64,000 nt of DNA from Typha latifolia (Eukaryota > Streptophyta > Magnoliopsida > Poales > Typhaceae): positions 14,000,046 to 14,064,045 of the forward strand of contig CM034104.1 in the NCBI GenBank assembly GCA_019914945.1. The letters are read 5' to 3'. A program made the translations under genes and the position numbers. Shown piece after piece: positions 48,704 through 60,704 of this stretch; positions within the stretch are counted from its first letter, which is position 1; every line of letters begins with the position of its first letter. The notes beneath the pieces are model-generated. The model was not told the origin of the DNA. It saw only the letters and a program-made list of their open reading frames with translations, and searched no databases.

Positions 48704-49182
48704 ATATAATTCTGAGTCAATTCCCAAGTAGGATCTATTTCTTAGTTCTTGCATCAGGAATGCATGGTAACGCAAAATTCCCGGACTGCCCAGATCCATA
48801 TGATGCTGAGGGGAGTTCACAAAATTTTCTCTGCCATACCATGTTTATTTCTAACCAAATTCGTCCATATTTGATACAGGTAATTACCAGGCGCAAATGG
48901 TTGTCCCTATGTATCATGGCGTGTGAATTTAAATAGAGGAGAGGAGAAAATTTAGAGTAGCATCCAAAATCTAGCAAAATGCATTTACAAGAGGAATGCT
49001 TGCTATTACCACTCCACTGTCATTCATCTATACAAGTTCATAGCCAGTCCGCGCTACAAAAATTAAAACAAAACATACAGCTTGACATTAACATCCAATA
49101 GCTCGCAGACGCCTGTACATGAGGAATGCATTTGATACCTATATCATCTCCATTCTTCTAGTTTTGTTAAATTAATGTTTGC

Positions 49183-52100
49183 TCAACAAACTGGTGACCT
49201 CTTCACTTGTGAGCGTGTTCTTGGGAGGAACCTAAGCCGTGGTGAAAATCGTGGTGCAGTGCTTTTAGGAGCAGATGCTTTCCTTTTTAGAGAGGGTTGA
49301 CTTTCAGCATCCAGAGAAGTTATACCTACCAAGAAGCAATATGCATATTAGTATATCAAAAATCAAAGGTATTTATATTAGTTCAAAGCAACGTTGATAA
49401 ATTAATAAACACCTTCATTTTCTTCATTAACAGCAATGTCACTGAATGCTCTAATCCTTTTGCTCTCTGGCATCACATTGGAACTTGTATCAGCAGATGA
49501 GGAAACCGATAAATTTTTCTTGTTCTCATTCCCTTCAGTTGTATAAAGATCTTGTACATTTTGAGTCAAGTTGCTCATCCACAAGTCCTGTTTGGTGTTT
49601 CCTTCGTTCCTTTCCTTTTCATCTACAGATTGTGTGCACCATGTGCTAACAAAATTAGCAACTTCACCATTTGCAGCCCCTTGCTGTTCTTCAACAGTTG
49701 AATTTAGCATTTCTCTCTGTGCTGCGGAACGAGTTAACCTTCTAGTAGCTGCCTTGGGACAACTCTTGTCATCTGCGACTGAATTTCTAGAATGCTTTGA
49801 GACTGTTAGTTTACACAGTTTCTTGCCTTCTAGCTCCTTGGATGCTTCTGCTGCTTTCTCCTGTGAAGTGGACATATTTGAACATTTCTCAAAGTCAGAA
49901 TTCTTTGCCTCCTCCCTGCTGCTTGAAACACATGATATAGATAGGTCCCTAGTTTCTGAAAGTGAATCACTAATTGACTTTTCAGATGGATGTAGAATTT
50001 CAAAAGAGTTGTCCTTCAAAGAGGACTTGGACATCAGAGATATCCCTTTCACATTCAAAGATTGATCCCTGAGATCTGTTGAGAGCGGAACCTTGTGAAA
50101 TTCCTTTTCTATTTTATAGATGGAAAATTCTGATTCCTTTGGCAGTTCATGTACTAAGGAGGCTAGAGCTGCACGAGCAGCAAGAGGACTGAGAAGAGGC
50201 ACATCCATGTGTTCTTTAACTTCCACCTCAGATTGTTTATTAAGGCTTCTAGTGGATCTTCTCAATCCATTGGGACTACTTAATGAAGTTAAGCGGGAAG
50301 TAAGAATCACTTTGCTCTGTCCGTGTCCGCTCAGCTTAGCTGTACACAAGAAATAGTTTAGTAAATGTATAAATTGCTTATCAATCTATGAAAAATAATT
50401 ATAAGAATGCAGCTACAATAACATCCATTAAAGTTCTACCTTGAAACTGATGATATATATAAAATCAAGTGGATAATTTACTGCATACTCTTTCGATCGT
50501 CCAAATATAAAAAAAACCTTCTAGTACTCTGTAGTAATTAAGAGCAAAAGATCTAAAGTCTCACTAACACACAATGGGATTACTAATAGCATGCACAGTA
50601 TTGATACTATTTATTTTGTGCTAAGATAGGTGAATAACAGATTAAGCTGCTTATTTCTCTGATAAATTTAGGGTCCTATAATGATCTCCCTGCCTGTCCT
50701 TTTTTCCCTCTATCATCAATAAAAGTTTAGTCACAGTGTTATACCTTTCATAAGTCCTAAAATAGTGTCTTCTGAGCATTCCAATCCATCAGCTAATTTG
50801 CTTATCTCTTCTACTTGCTTTTCCAACACTCCATGAAGCTCAAATTCACAGTTAGTTTCTTCTAAAAGAGAACAGGACGAGGGAAACTTGACATCAACGT
50901 CAAGATTTAAAGCAGTCAAGAATGCAGCAACTACTGGGTGACTGTCAATGCCCTTATCAGAGAGCTTCATGATTGACTTAGATGGAACAGTCACTGTATC
51001 CTCCTTCAGCTTGGTATTATGCCATTTGAGTTTAAAAGTACATCTGCAATAAACTCTATTTGAGTGCTTTACTCTGTGTATCTGCAAACAAACAAACCAA
51101 TATCTGTAATTGACATAGACAGAGTAAAGCTTTATATACAGAAAATAAGGAAGCAAATGCAATGAGCTTGGACAATGAGGGTTTAACTGCAGCCCTTAAA
51201 GAAACAAAATGGATTTCGATGAAGACAAGAAGAAAAACCAGGAAAGAAGGTTATTTATTTTTGCTCCTCCTGTGTCTCAACTTTCAGCACTTTGAACAAC
51301 TTACACCAATCAAGTTACTACATTTCTGATGGTTTTTAAAATTATTTTACATGCTATAATCTCTCAACAGAGGGAAGACGCCACATTAAAAATTAAAATG
51401 TTAGCAAGTTAAACCCAGAAATAAAGCAGCATTGAACCCAGAATTCACACAACAACTGTAAGAGTTCACAAGTTCCTCCTATTTCTAAGATGTCATACAG
51501 AGGTCTAAAGGGTGGAGAAGAGGATTTGATAAATATTGCAGTACATAAATAGTTCGTCGAGAAGCATACCTTCTCAACAACAGCATCATAGAACAGGATC
51601 CTAGATTGCCGCTCATGCATTGCGAGGACAAGTTCACCCTCTTTCATCTCTGAACACTTAGTGCCTTGGAGAGGAGTGGAGCGGAAACGCAAGCGTGCTA
51701 AAGCATCTTCTCTGGTGGATATAGTATCCTCCTCGTTGCAATTCCCAAAGTCCAGAATAACACCCAAAGTAGCACTACTGGAACTGCAGAGGAAACAGCT
51801 ATCTCTTCAGCATATAGGTCTGCTATGCCAAATGAAGCTGTTATAGGTGACAAAGATAACGTACATGCAAAGATTTTCTGATACATAAGCAGTATCTATC
51901 AAACTGCAAATAAACTTTTGTCTATACATTTCTCTTAACTAGAGAGATTCAAGAAAAACCAAAATGAATGCAATTTTTGCTGGCATACTAGCTGTTACCC
52001 TTATGCACATATAAACATGCATGCAAGCTGCTTGATGACAAGTTCAACCATTGCCATTTCATGAGGGCCTTAACACTGCTAAAATTTCATATGGCAATTG

Positions 52101-53066
52101 TTTCACTGAATTATCAAGCATTGATAGTCCAAAGAGGTAAATATAAACCAGCAATTAAACTTCCACACTTGTTTATGCAAATCATCAGACTTTTGTATGG
52201 TTATTAGATCCCTTGATTTAGAAATGGAAATCGTGTATCCATTTTTCACATTCCTTGTCGCAACCACAAGAGTAGTACCAATGTGCCTAAATAAATACTT
52301 AAAGGGCATAGAGAATCGTATACAAGTAATTGAACAACTCAAATATGTACTTCCATCAGACTCAAGGAAGTTTAATCAAGGGCCTGGCCCAAAGTTGCAA
52401 GAACTCCCTTTTCTGAAAGAGATTGCACTTAATATCTTCACATGCATCCAAGATGTCCAGTAAATTCTTAGGTTGCATGAGCTTCAAGGTCACAGATTCC
52501 TCCATCAATTTCTCAAGTTCCCACATCAAGCCCTCGGCAAAAATTATAACATTCTGACATTTAATTGCAGCAAAAATCATGAAAACGAAGCGCAATAAAT
52601 CAAGACAAGAGTAAGCGATTGGGAACATTTTCACTTCATACACGAAACTCGCAAGAAAAAATTAATCTCCAACTCAATCATCTTAATTCTTAAATCAATC
52701 CTCCTTTCCTACCAGGTACATAAGTAAGTGTGGACTATAAAGGGATATTGAAGTAGCACATTCTTGAGCCGTCATATCATGAAGAATGAGGCAGGCCAAA
52801 TGCATGTAAGAGAAAATAGAACGAAGAAATGCGAGGAAAACCTAACAAAGTCGACGCCGTTCTCGTCTATGGCAAAGGCATGCATTCGAAGTAAAACACA
52901 GAGCCAATCGGTAGAATCATTTGGAATCAAACAAAAACCTAGTAATCGTCCCAGCTAGCATTGGAGATTAGACAAAAGATGACCTCGAGGAGACGCGACA
53001 AGGGTGCCACGAGCCGTCCTTGCGCTTCCCTTCGAGCTCCATGGACTCCACCGAGATCGAAGCCAT
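49183..53066 (-). CDS. SAWADEE-domain protein with long basic/Ser-rich tail
   Basis: The SAWADEE fold is a plant tandem-Tudor-like module that reads methylated histone H3 in SHH1, a factor of RNA-directed DNA methylation. The five coding exons are 52984-53066, 51570-51783, 50745-51081, 49413-50339 and 49183-49325, giving 567 residues. Residues 1-27 (MASISVESMELEGKRKDGSW then HPCRV) begin the domain. The ARLRFRSTPLQGTKC and ELVLAMHERQSRILFYDAVV segments follow, and the zinc-chelating end HRVKHSNRVYCRCTFKLKW has the H-x5-C-x-C-like pattern of SHH1. There is no homeodomain, unlike SHH1. The C-terminal 350 residues are Ser-, Lys- and Arg-rich with short basic clusters (SRLTSLSSPNGLRRSTRSL) and end KRKASAPKSTAPRFSPR...SPVC, which suggests a nuclear protein. 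Its specific role is not known to me. An internal ATG (MELEGKRK) is the alternative start. Confidence 0.87.
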
Positions 53067-53139
53067 GAGAGCTCTCAACTCATCAAATCGAAGTGAGAGA
53101 GAGATGAAACGTAGAAGCAGAAGCCATGATCGCTCGCTC

Positions 53140-53182
53140 CCTCTGTCTGTCTCTCTGTCTGTCTCTGTCTCTCTCTCTGTGC
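53140..53182. repeat. CTGT/CT simple-sequence tract
   Basis: Interrupted CTCTGTCTGT units about 75 bp upstream of the SAWADEE gene start codon, within its probable 5' UTR. Confidence 0.85.
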
Positions 53183-53957
53183 GCGTACTAGAAGAAGAAA
53201 GAGGACACTAATTATTACTTAATGGGAGGATCCCTTACCAGTAACGAGTGTAGGAAATTATTAATTCTTTCGTCCACAGATCTTCCACTACACTGGTGCC
53301 AAGTACCCAAAAATAAACATTTCTGCAGGAGTTTTCACTTCCCACACTGTCTATCGTGCATGTGTTTGCTGATCTGGCGGTGCAGTAGTAAACAGCAAGT
53401 GCGGTACATAATGCGTGGTAACGGACGGTTCTGATTTGATGAAGCAAGCACTCGGTTTCGCGGGCATCGATCTTACGATGAACCTCCGGTCTACTGGTCT
53501 ACTGGTAGATGGAACAAATATTTATTTCATAATTTTTTATTAGGGGGGTAAATATCTACTTCTTCTCACGTGTTAAATCACTAAATATTTTAACTTCCAA
53601 CAATTAAAAAATAATTTGAAGAGTATTCATGAAAAAAAAAATCCCACGATTATCGAAAGAAATACGAATAAAAATCTTCGGAGGGTATATATATATAAAC
53701 ATAAAAGGCCATGGGTTACGAGACCATCTTGGGCCCCCATGGTGAGGCAGCAAAGCCCGGAAATCGCCGGCAATTATGGCCATGGGCATGGCCATACGGG
53801 TTTACTATTTAGGATGAAGTCAATAGTCGACGTGGACGCAAGTGAGATGGCTACTGCGTGCATGGCCGCCACCTTTCTTCCCTTCGTCCCATTCATCTCC
53901 TCCCCCATCTTTACTTCATATTTCCTCTCACGCATATCAATTATCATCCAAGTTTAG

Positions 53958-53962
<5 letters not shown>

Positions 53963-54003
<41 letters not shown>
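53963..54003 (+). repeat. (GA)n tract abutting a start codon
   Basis: A 41-bp perfect GA run whose last base is directly followed by the ATG of the VOC gene at 54004. It must form the end of the 5' UTR if that ATG is used. Plant BPC proteins bind GA repeats, but binding here is untested. Confidence 0.93.
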
Positions 54004-54008
<5 letters not shown>

Positions 54009-54830
54009 ACGTAACCTTAACCCTGCGTTAGCGTACATAGTGGTGTACGTTAGAGACGTAGCCAAGTCCGTCGCCTTCTACTCCACCGCTTTTGGCTACA
54101 ACGTCCGTCTCCTTGATGAGTCCCACAAGTATCTCTTCCTCTTTGGCTTTCTTGTTAATTAGTTAGTTTAGTAACACCCGATGTTTTAATTAAACTGTAA
54201 ATAAATTTCTCTTTTTTATATAAATGTCGAACAAATACTGTTAAGTTAAGCTTAATTAGTTTAACAAGCATCGTTTGTTCAATTCGAATAATATTCTTAT
54301 ACGTCTTAAATTAATCTTTACCATATTCATCTAAAATAAAATTTGAGATTAGAGATTGAATTAATAGCTGCATTTTGAATTGGTAAATCTTGTGAGATTC
54401 ATGTCTTTTTAGTGTTTTACTAACTTAATTTATCTTATTTTATATATATGAAAAGAGAGGTTTATTTGTAATATGGTTAAAATGTAGGGTTGTTATTTGT
54501 AATTTTGTTCGTTGGTGGTGAGTTAGGTGGGCCGAGTTGGAGAGTGGACCGACTACAATCGCGTTCACACCGGTACACCAAAGGGAGACGGATGTGATAA
54601 CTGGGGCGGTGCAGTTACCGGAGTTGGGCTGGGAGAGGGGCCCAGTCGAGATCTGCTTCGATTACCCGGACGTGGACGCGGCGTACCGAAGAGCGGTGGA
54701 GAACGGCGCAATCCCGGTAAGCGCACCGGAGGCAAAGAATTGGGGGCAAAAGGTCGGCTACGTTAGAGACATCGATGGGATCGTGGTAAGGTTGGGGAGC
54801 CACGTCAACGAGCCACGTCAGACTCCATAG
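54004..54830 (+). CDS. Glyoxalase/VOC superfamily protein (lactoylglutathione lyase-like)
   Basis: Small metal-dependent fold of the vicinal oxygen chelate group. Exons are 54004-54128 and 54527-54830, giving 142 residues. The sequence begins MERNLNPALAYIVVYVRDVA with the conserved KSVAFYSTAFGYNVR helix. After the splice (AA|G TGG) it continues WAELESGPTTIAFTP. The rest has the second beta-alpha module (PVEICFDYPDVDAAYRRAVE, GAIPVSAPEAKNWGQKVGYV, RDIDGIVVRLGSH). This single-domain form occurs widely in plants as 'lactoylglutathione lyase-like' and is often called glyoxalase I, but true glyoxalase I enzymes are larger and two-domain, so the substrate is not established. A second open frame across exon 2 in another reading frame is a shadow. 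Confidence 0.9.
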
Positions 54831-55183
54831 TAAATATCTGGATTTAGATGCACCAAATAAGTTCTTTTACTTATAATAAAGTGAAAAAGTTAATTAGAGT
54901 TTCCGTTCTACTTAATATAAACCAATTGATTTTTTCGCTATAATTATTAAAATGCCATTGTTATATATACATAGCTAAAATTACCTACGTATTGTGTGGC
55001 CCATCACTTAGTCTACTTCTCTAAAGATGTTAGATCTAATGATCTTAAATGGGACGAATGGTTTATTATAGAAGCAGCTACTAAAAAGGTTCTCCCCTCA
55101 TAAATATCCTTTCAAGGCAAAAGGAGTACAAAGTTTTGCATTAATATTTTCCTTGGAACATTAACTCAAAAGCTCTCTCTCAC
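54831..55183. other. Gap between convergent VOC and UBC genes
   Basis: 3' UTRs of the VOC gene (+) and the ubiquitin-conjugating enzyme gene (-). Nothing else is seen. Confidence 0.5.
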
Positions 55184-58100
55184 TCAGAGCATCTCTTGTG
55201 ATCTTCTCACAAGACGGCTGACTCTCTTCTTGAACTCAGCCCTTCTCTCTCTCCATTCCTTCTGCAACAAGCAATTAAGAGGGGGTTTAAAAAAGAGTTT
55301 GCGTTAGAGAAGATTTGGTGAAATATGAAGAGAGATAATGACGCTGAGAAGAATAAATAAGAGATATGTCGATAATTATATAGAATAATAAAAACATATG
55401 ATCATTCGAGCTTTCCATTACAACAACTTACATCATTTCTTCTCAGCAAACCAACAAAACAAATCGAGCATAGGAAAAATTGGCTTGTTTTTTTTGTTTT
55501 TGTCTATTGTTTGACCTTCTCTGTAGCTTAATAGTTTCTATGCACCAACTGATGGGAGAAATACACCAGGCATGGATAACTCTCCCATGTCATCCTTTCG
55601 CCTTCGAACAATAAATTATAGACTTTCAAATTGGATTTCTCAACCCAAAGAAATTAAAACAGATCGTAAAATTTAGAGGATGTTTATACTTAAAGAGTAT
55701 TTATCAGTTCTCAAAAGCAAGTATTAGTTGTGAACATTGCAGCTTCTCTATCATACAATTGCTTATTTTCCAACCTTGACTAAGACTTTGCAGAGCATCA
55801 ATAGGTTTATCTATGATACAGGACATCAGGAGTATCCTGGAAGTAGTTGAGTTACCTTAACTACTTTTAAAGTATATTGCTGTCATATATTCGATTTTAT
55901 GCATTATTAATAATGATCGACAATTAAAAACTGAAAGAAACTTCAGGGGTAATAGTTTGATATAATTGACATATAATAGCAGATCAAACTTACTTAAGGT
56001 ATGTCAATTGTCTAATGGCCTAACTTTCTAATTTATCTGTCCAAGGCTTGTTATAGATTCTAAGTATTAGATTCATCCAAAAGGTGTCTCTGATAAATAA
56101 ACTGAATCGAAGTGAAGAGATAAATTAGAAAGATAAGACAAGTGTTCTACTTACAGCTGCTTCAACATTTGCAGGAGATTCATCATTGGGGCTTGAAAGC
56201 ATGGAAATGATGCTCAAAACAATGCTCTCAACCTGCATTAATAGTAAAAAAATTAACATATAGAACGATTAAAATCTCATCCAAGTTGTGACCACCAACA
56301 AATATCATCGACACAAGAAGTTCAGAGCGGTTCTATCACCGTAGCAAATCTAAGCTATCTATGTCAGAACAACTTATAAAACTGGAGAAATGAATGAGAA
56401 TAACTGCTACTTCTATTTATAGTGTTAAAGATGATTGGCAACATAAAAAACAGTCTGAAAAGGAAAAGAAAAGTACAAAAATGTTTCCAGGGATACAAGA
56501 CCATTGAACCCTACATTCTTTAGTATTAGAACTTATACTAAGATAGTAGTCCTGATCTATTTAGCATCTCAATCTGCAAAGTTGTGACACTGAGCATCAG
56601 TAGTAGGGTTTCACAAGAGCCCAGGTAAGGCTTCCGCTTAACAAACTTTAGCACGTATTCTCTTACGACAATAGTAGACCTATTCCCTACATGACCCAGC
56701 TAGCTTGTCATGAGCTCTGTTTACCTCGTAATCCCACCTTATTGCTACAGCTCCATTTGCAAGAGTACTTTAGCTATCATAGAAAATCTTGATAGCTTTT
56801 CCTTCTTTTTTTCAGTTCTCTTGCCTGATATGCCAACTAATGGACAAGGCAAATCACAATCTTTTCCTCCTAAATTAAGTTTAAATAATTGACTAGTTTG
56901 AGTTTGATGGGCCATAACATTTTATACATCATTCTGTACATAGATTCTTCATATTTGTTTACCAAGAATTTTGATTATTTCGTTAACTGAATCACATATC
57001 TAGTGTACCATATTTCTCTCCTTACAGAACGATGTAACTTTTATGACCTACAAGAAAGGCTATAGAGACAGCAAGCAGAGAAGCAAAAAACATGAACACC
57101 AGAAAAGTTCAATTATTACTGTGTGCACAGGCGTCCAGCGTTCACTTGCAAGCTCATAACCATTTGGATCGTCCCCAGGTGCATGAAGAATAGATATGCA
57201 AACTCGCCCGTCGGGATAAACTGAAGGAGCGTGACGACCAAGTGATATGAAGACCTCAATAATGAGATTAGCTAGATAAAAACAGGAAAACAAACTCATA
57301 ACTAACCATTAGGATGCCACATCTCTGATGTAAACCTAACTGCAGGTGGACTATTAGGATAATTTTTTGGAAAGCTCATAATAGCATTGAAAAAGCCTCC
57401 TTCACTGCAACCAGGATCATAAAATTGGAGTTAAAACGCTGTAAGAACCAAAGCAACAAACAATTCTGCACAATCCAACTGACAATAAAGTACATAAATC
57501 TTTTCAAGCTTTATCTCAGAAACAACAAATCAAGAGCAGAATAAGATGGTGAAGCTGTGATCTAGCAATCTTTTAAATGATCTAATCAACATAAAAGCCT
57601 GAAGTTAACATTTGAATGATACATGTTTGACTTCTACGAACCACCAAACATACAGAAAAATCCCAACTGCAAACTATGAATAACAACACTCATTGAATTT
57701 TCTCATAAATAATCATCGCAATGCACGAAACTCCTTCGACCCCCTTAAAATCCCAATAGTTTTTCTTCATTTTCTCCTTCCTGCACACTTTCATCTACTT
57801 TCTCCTCACTTTAATCATGTCCAAGAAGCCATGAGAAAAAAAATAGTTTTAAAAAGTTTATTGAAAGTCAACCAAATGGATTCCTGACCATGATACGGTG
57901 CCTTCTCCTTCTCCTCTCTATTCAGTTATCATTTGATCACTTAAAAAGGATCTTATCATGCTTTAGCAATGAGTCATGAAAGACACCATAAGTTCACAGT
58001 CTGTATAAGTCAAAATAAGAGGCAGATCTTATGCAACCTAATAACTGAAACTTGTAAATAACAAGGAAGGAAACGAAGAAAGAAAATTTGGACACAATTG

Positions 58101-58779
58101 ATCACATAGACAGAAATCAGGAAACCATCGTCAGGGAAATCTCCTCTGAGGCAGATGCCATCAAGCATTAAAAGCAGAATAATTTCCAGTTTTTTAAAAA
58201 GAAAGCAGAAACGTTACATAACTATGTAGCAACTACCAAGATTTGAGAAATTTATGAAGAAAGAAAGCAAGTTTCAGGGGCATAAACACAAACTCCTCTT
58301 CTCCTGAGTGCACCCCGTTAAAGCCCCAAGAAAGAAAATAAAGGTTCCAACTTTAGCAAGAAAAAAAGCCCTATATTGCAGAACATGTCAATAAAACGCC
58401 ACCCAAACAATACAACGAATTGATCTACAAACAGTCCAAATCTCCAATAACAAGAAAGATGATCCAATATGACAACTAGAGCCAAGAGCATCAATCCATA
58501 ATCCAAACTACCAGAGGTATTCACTCACTATAGCGTATCCGGGGGCCCGATTATGGTCACGCTCCACTCGAAGATGTTGCTGTCGTCAACCAACCCAGCG
58601 GAGAAGCCATCCACCGGATTCTTGGTAAGATCTGATCCAATAACAAAGGAAAAGAAACCTCAACCACGGATCGACCACAATCCGCAGAAAACCCTAGAGA
58701 TCGAAGCCAGTTGGTTCAAGAATTCGGTACCTTTGAGCTGCTTCTGGAGGAGGAGACTCGCTTGGCTGTTGGCCGCCAT
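55184..58779 (-). CDS. UBC7: Ubiquitin-conjugating enzyme E2 (UBC7/13/14 type, UBE2G1-like)
   Basis: Transfers ubiquitin from E1 to substrates with an E3, probably in cytosol or at the ER. The six coding exons are 58731-58779, 58529-58631, 57307-57404, 57120-57220, 56155-56232 and 55184-55261, giving 168 residues against 166-167 for the Arabidopsis members. The N-terminus [20 protein letters not shown] and the [13 protein letters not shown] segment match. The HPN motif is MWHPN, and the catalytic residue is Cys91 in [11 protein letters not shown]. The loop [17 protein letters not shown] after the active site is the insertion characteristic of the UBE2G/CDC34 branch. The C-terminus reads [20 protein letters not shown] and ends RRSQEML. 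All splice joins preserve frame. The choice among UBC7, UBC13 and UBC14 is not possible from sequence alone. Confidence 0.96.
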
Positions 58780-59021
58780 GGCAGAGGAGGAAACGCAAGG
58801 GGAGAGAGAACGTCCTCGAATCCCAACGACCGTGTAGAAGAGTAAGAGACCGACCTTTGAAGCCGACACGGTCGTGGGCTATACAAGGATTGGAAATGGG
58901 TAGTCTACAGAGGATGAGAGGAGAGACCGAGGAGGAGGAGAAATGAAAGTATGAAACTTATAAGTAGAGAAATATACGGCAAGTGGCTTATGGTAAATTT
59001 CTTTAGTAGGACTCCATCATA

Positions 59022-59300
59022 GGATTTTTTTTATTTTTTTTCTTAGGCAAAGAACACTTTATTAATATCAATAAAATTGATATAAGCTTGATACACAACT
59101 ACAACTTGATAATCTTTTATGGCATAACAAAGAAAATGCATAGTAACAACCTAAGTGGGGGGCATTGAGAAAATATTACATAGACAAAAAAAGAAAAGCT
59201 ATGCATAGTAACAACCTAAGTGGGGGCATTGAGAAAATATTACATAGACAAAAAATAAAAGCTAGCTCCATCGTGTTCACTGTAAATTCGAACACTACAG
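59022..59300 (-). mobile_element. 3' end of a LINE-like retroposon (truncated)
   Basis: On the minus strand the sequence ends with TATTGATATTAATAAAGTG, TTCTTTGCCTAAG and an A-rich tail (59022-59045 read as T runs on the plus strand), the arrangement of a LINE-type 3' UTR and poly-A. Inside it a unit of about 64 bp is duplicated in tandem (59136-59200 and 59201-59263). The upstream limit and target duplication were not found. No reverse transcriptase is present. Confidence 0.4.
59136..59263. repeat. Tandem duplication, two units of 65 and 63 bp
   Basis: Both units start ATGCATAGTAACAACCTAAG and end in AAAAGCT. They differ by one G in a G-run and by a few bases in the A-rich part. The near-identity indicates a recent duplication. 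Confidence 0.95.
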
Positions 59301-60676
59301 TCCTGCAGCCTGCAGGACACTAGGAGGAAGCTGCAACGAATACTGCCAGCACCAACATTGGTTATCTCACCAACGACAACTAATTAACTAATTACGACAA
59401 GATAACTAAGTAAACTAAAAAAGCAACAAGCTTGGAGAGACAAATCAAATCGGGAAGGAAACAATAATATGCTCGGATGGGCAAAAAAGAACCTCCATTC
59501 GTTAGATCCCGATATAAGTGGTAGCAAAACATCCTAAATCTCTCACCCTCTCTCTAGAACCTATTCCCGTGGGCCGAAACCAATAAGTTGAAAGGGATAT
59601 AGCTTGAGCTCCCTACAAAAGAGAGAAATCTCTACCCACCCTACATCTCACCACGCTAAGTACCCAGCAGTGAAGTGCAATCTGGGTTTAAAAGGAAGAA
59701 AAGGAAAAGAGCGTAGAAAGAAGGAGGGAGAGAAAGTCCTAACTATCTTAGTCGAGAAAGAGGCATGTCCCCTCCTAGCCAAAAAAATAACTAGGGTTTT
59801 TCGCAAAATGATAGATGACTCTAATACATTAAATTTTTTTCTTTAGTAATCATGAGCCAGCATATTAATTATACAATAGATAACTAGGTCGTCTCTTCTA
59901 AGAAGTGGAAACCATACTATATTTGAGCATTACTTATTTTCTTTTTCATTTCTTTTGAAGGGGAGAACGAATTCCTATAATGCTGCATGTGGAGTAAATA
60001 TGACATTCACGAGTCTCATCATCAAATCATGATGTCTTTTAGGGTCCACCCATTTCTAAGCAAACTCAAGAGTTGACAAATATAATTCCCAGTAAATCTC
60101 GACCATTCTTTATCCAACTCACGCTCTACTAGGCATCAAATTAGCACTCATTTTAATGACTATTTTTTTTCTTTTAAAAAAAATTCCCTTTTTGACGATC
60201 TTTTTTTTATAGTAGGCTAGCTCAGAATCTTGTCCAATAGCAAGATGATAACTCGGCAAGTCAGTCACAAGACAAGGGTCCACCAATTTCCAGATTGGTT
60301 TGATGATTCCATCCTTATATGTTCGTATGCACCAATCGTATGGTTGGATGAGCGTAAATTATTAATTAATAAATAGTAACCTAATTAAGCCCAAACAATG
60401 ATGAAACTAATCAAATAAAGTGGCTTTTACCACCAATTATTGCTAATTAATAGCCCAATTATATCTTTATCATCCACGTCAACACCTGTTTGCCATAGTA
60501 CAGCAGAATGGTTGTCGTGGGGCCTACTAGGAAAAGAAAAGGAGAAAGGCAAACTTGCTCGACCTTCATAGTGGCAGAGATGGATGGAGATTGGTTCACA
60601 CTTCACACTTACCGTTTACCGAAAGAAGAACCATCCATCAGAAATCCGCTGGTGTCTATCTCAATCTACAGAGAAA

Positions 60677-60704
60677 AAAGAAAGAAAGAAAGAAAGAAAG
60701 AAAG
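60677..60704 (+). repeat. (AAAG)n microsatellite
   Basis: Seven units of AAAG in non-coding DNA. Confidence 0.92.

Larger units (their letters stand above)
48365..49182. other. Gap between convergent DUF26 and SAWADEE genes
   Basis: This contains the 3' UTRs of both genes and two dinucleotide repeats: (TG)n at 48376-48395 and (AT)n at 48683-48703. No coding region is supported. Confidence 0.55.
53067..54003. promoter_or_regulatory. Divergent promoter region between SAWADEE and VOC genes
   Basis: A CTGT/CT-rich simple repeat at 53140-53182 lies in the SAWADEE leader. The middle shows no gene. The end is a long GA tract that runs up to the VOC start codon. Confidence 0.5.

Noticed and set aside
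49571..50065. 164-codon plus-strand open frame across the SAWADEE gene's fourth exon
   Set aside because: Antisense to a supported exon; its Ser/Leu-rich product mirrors the Ser/Lys-rich sense protein.
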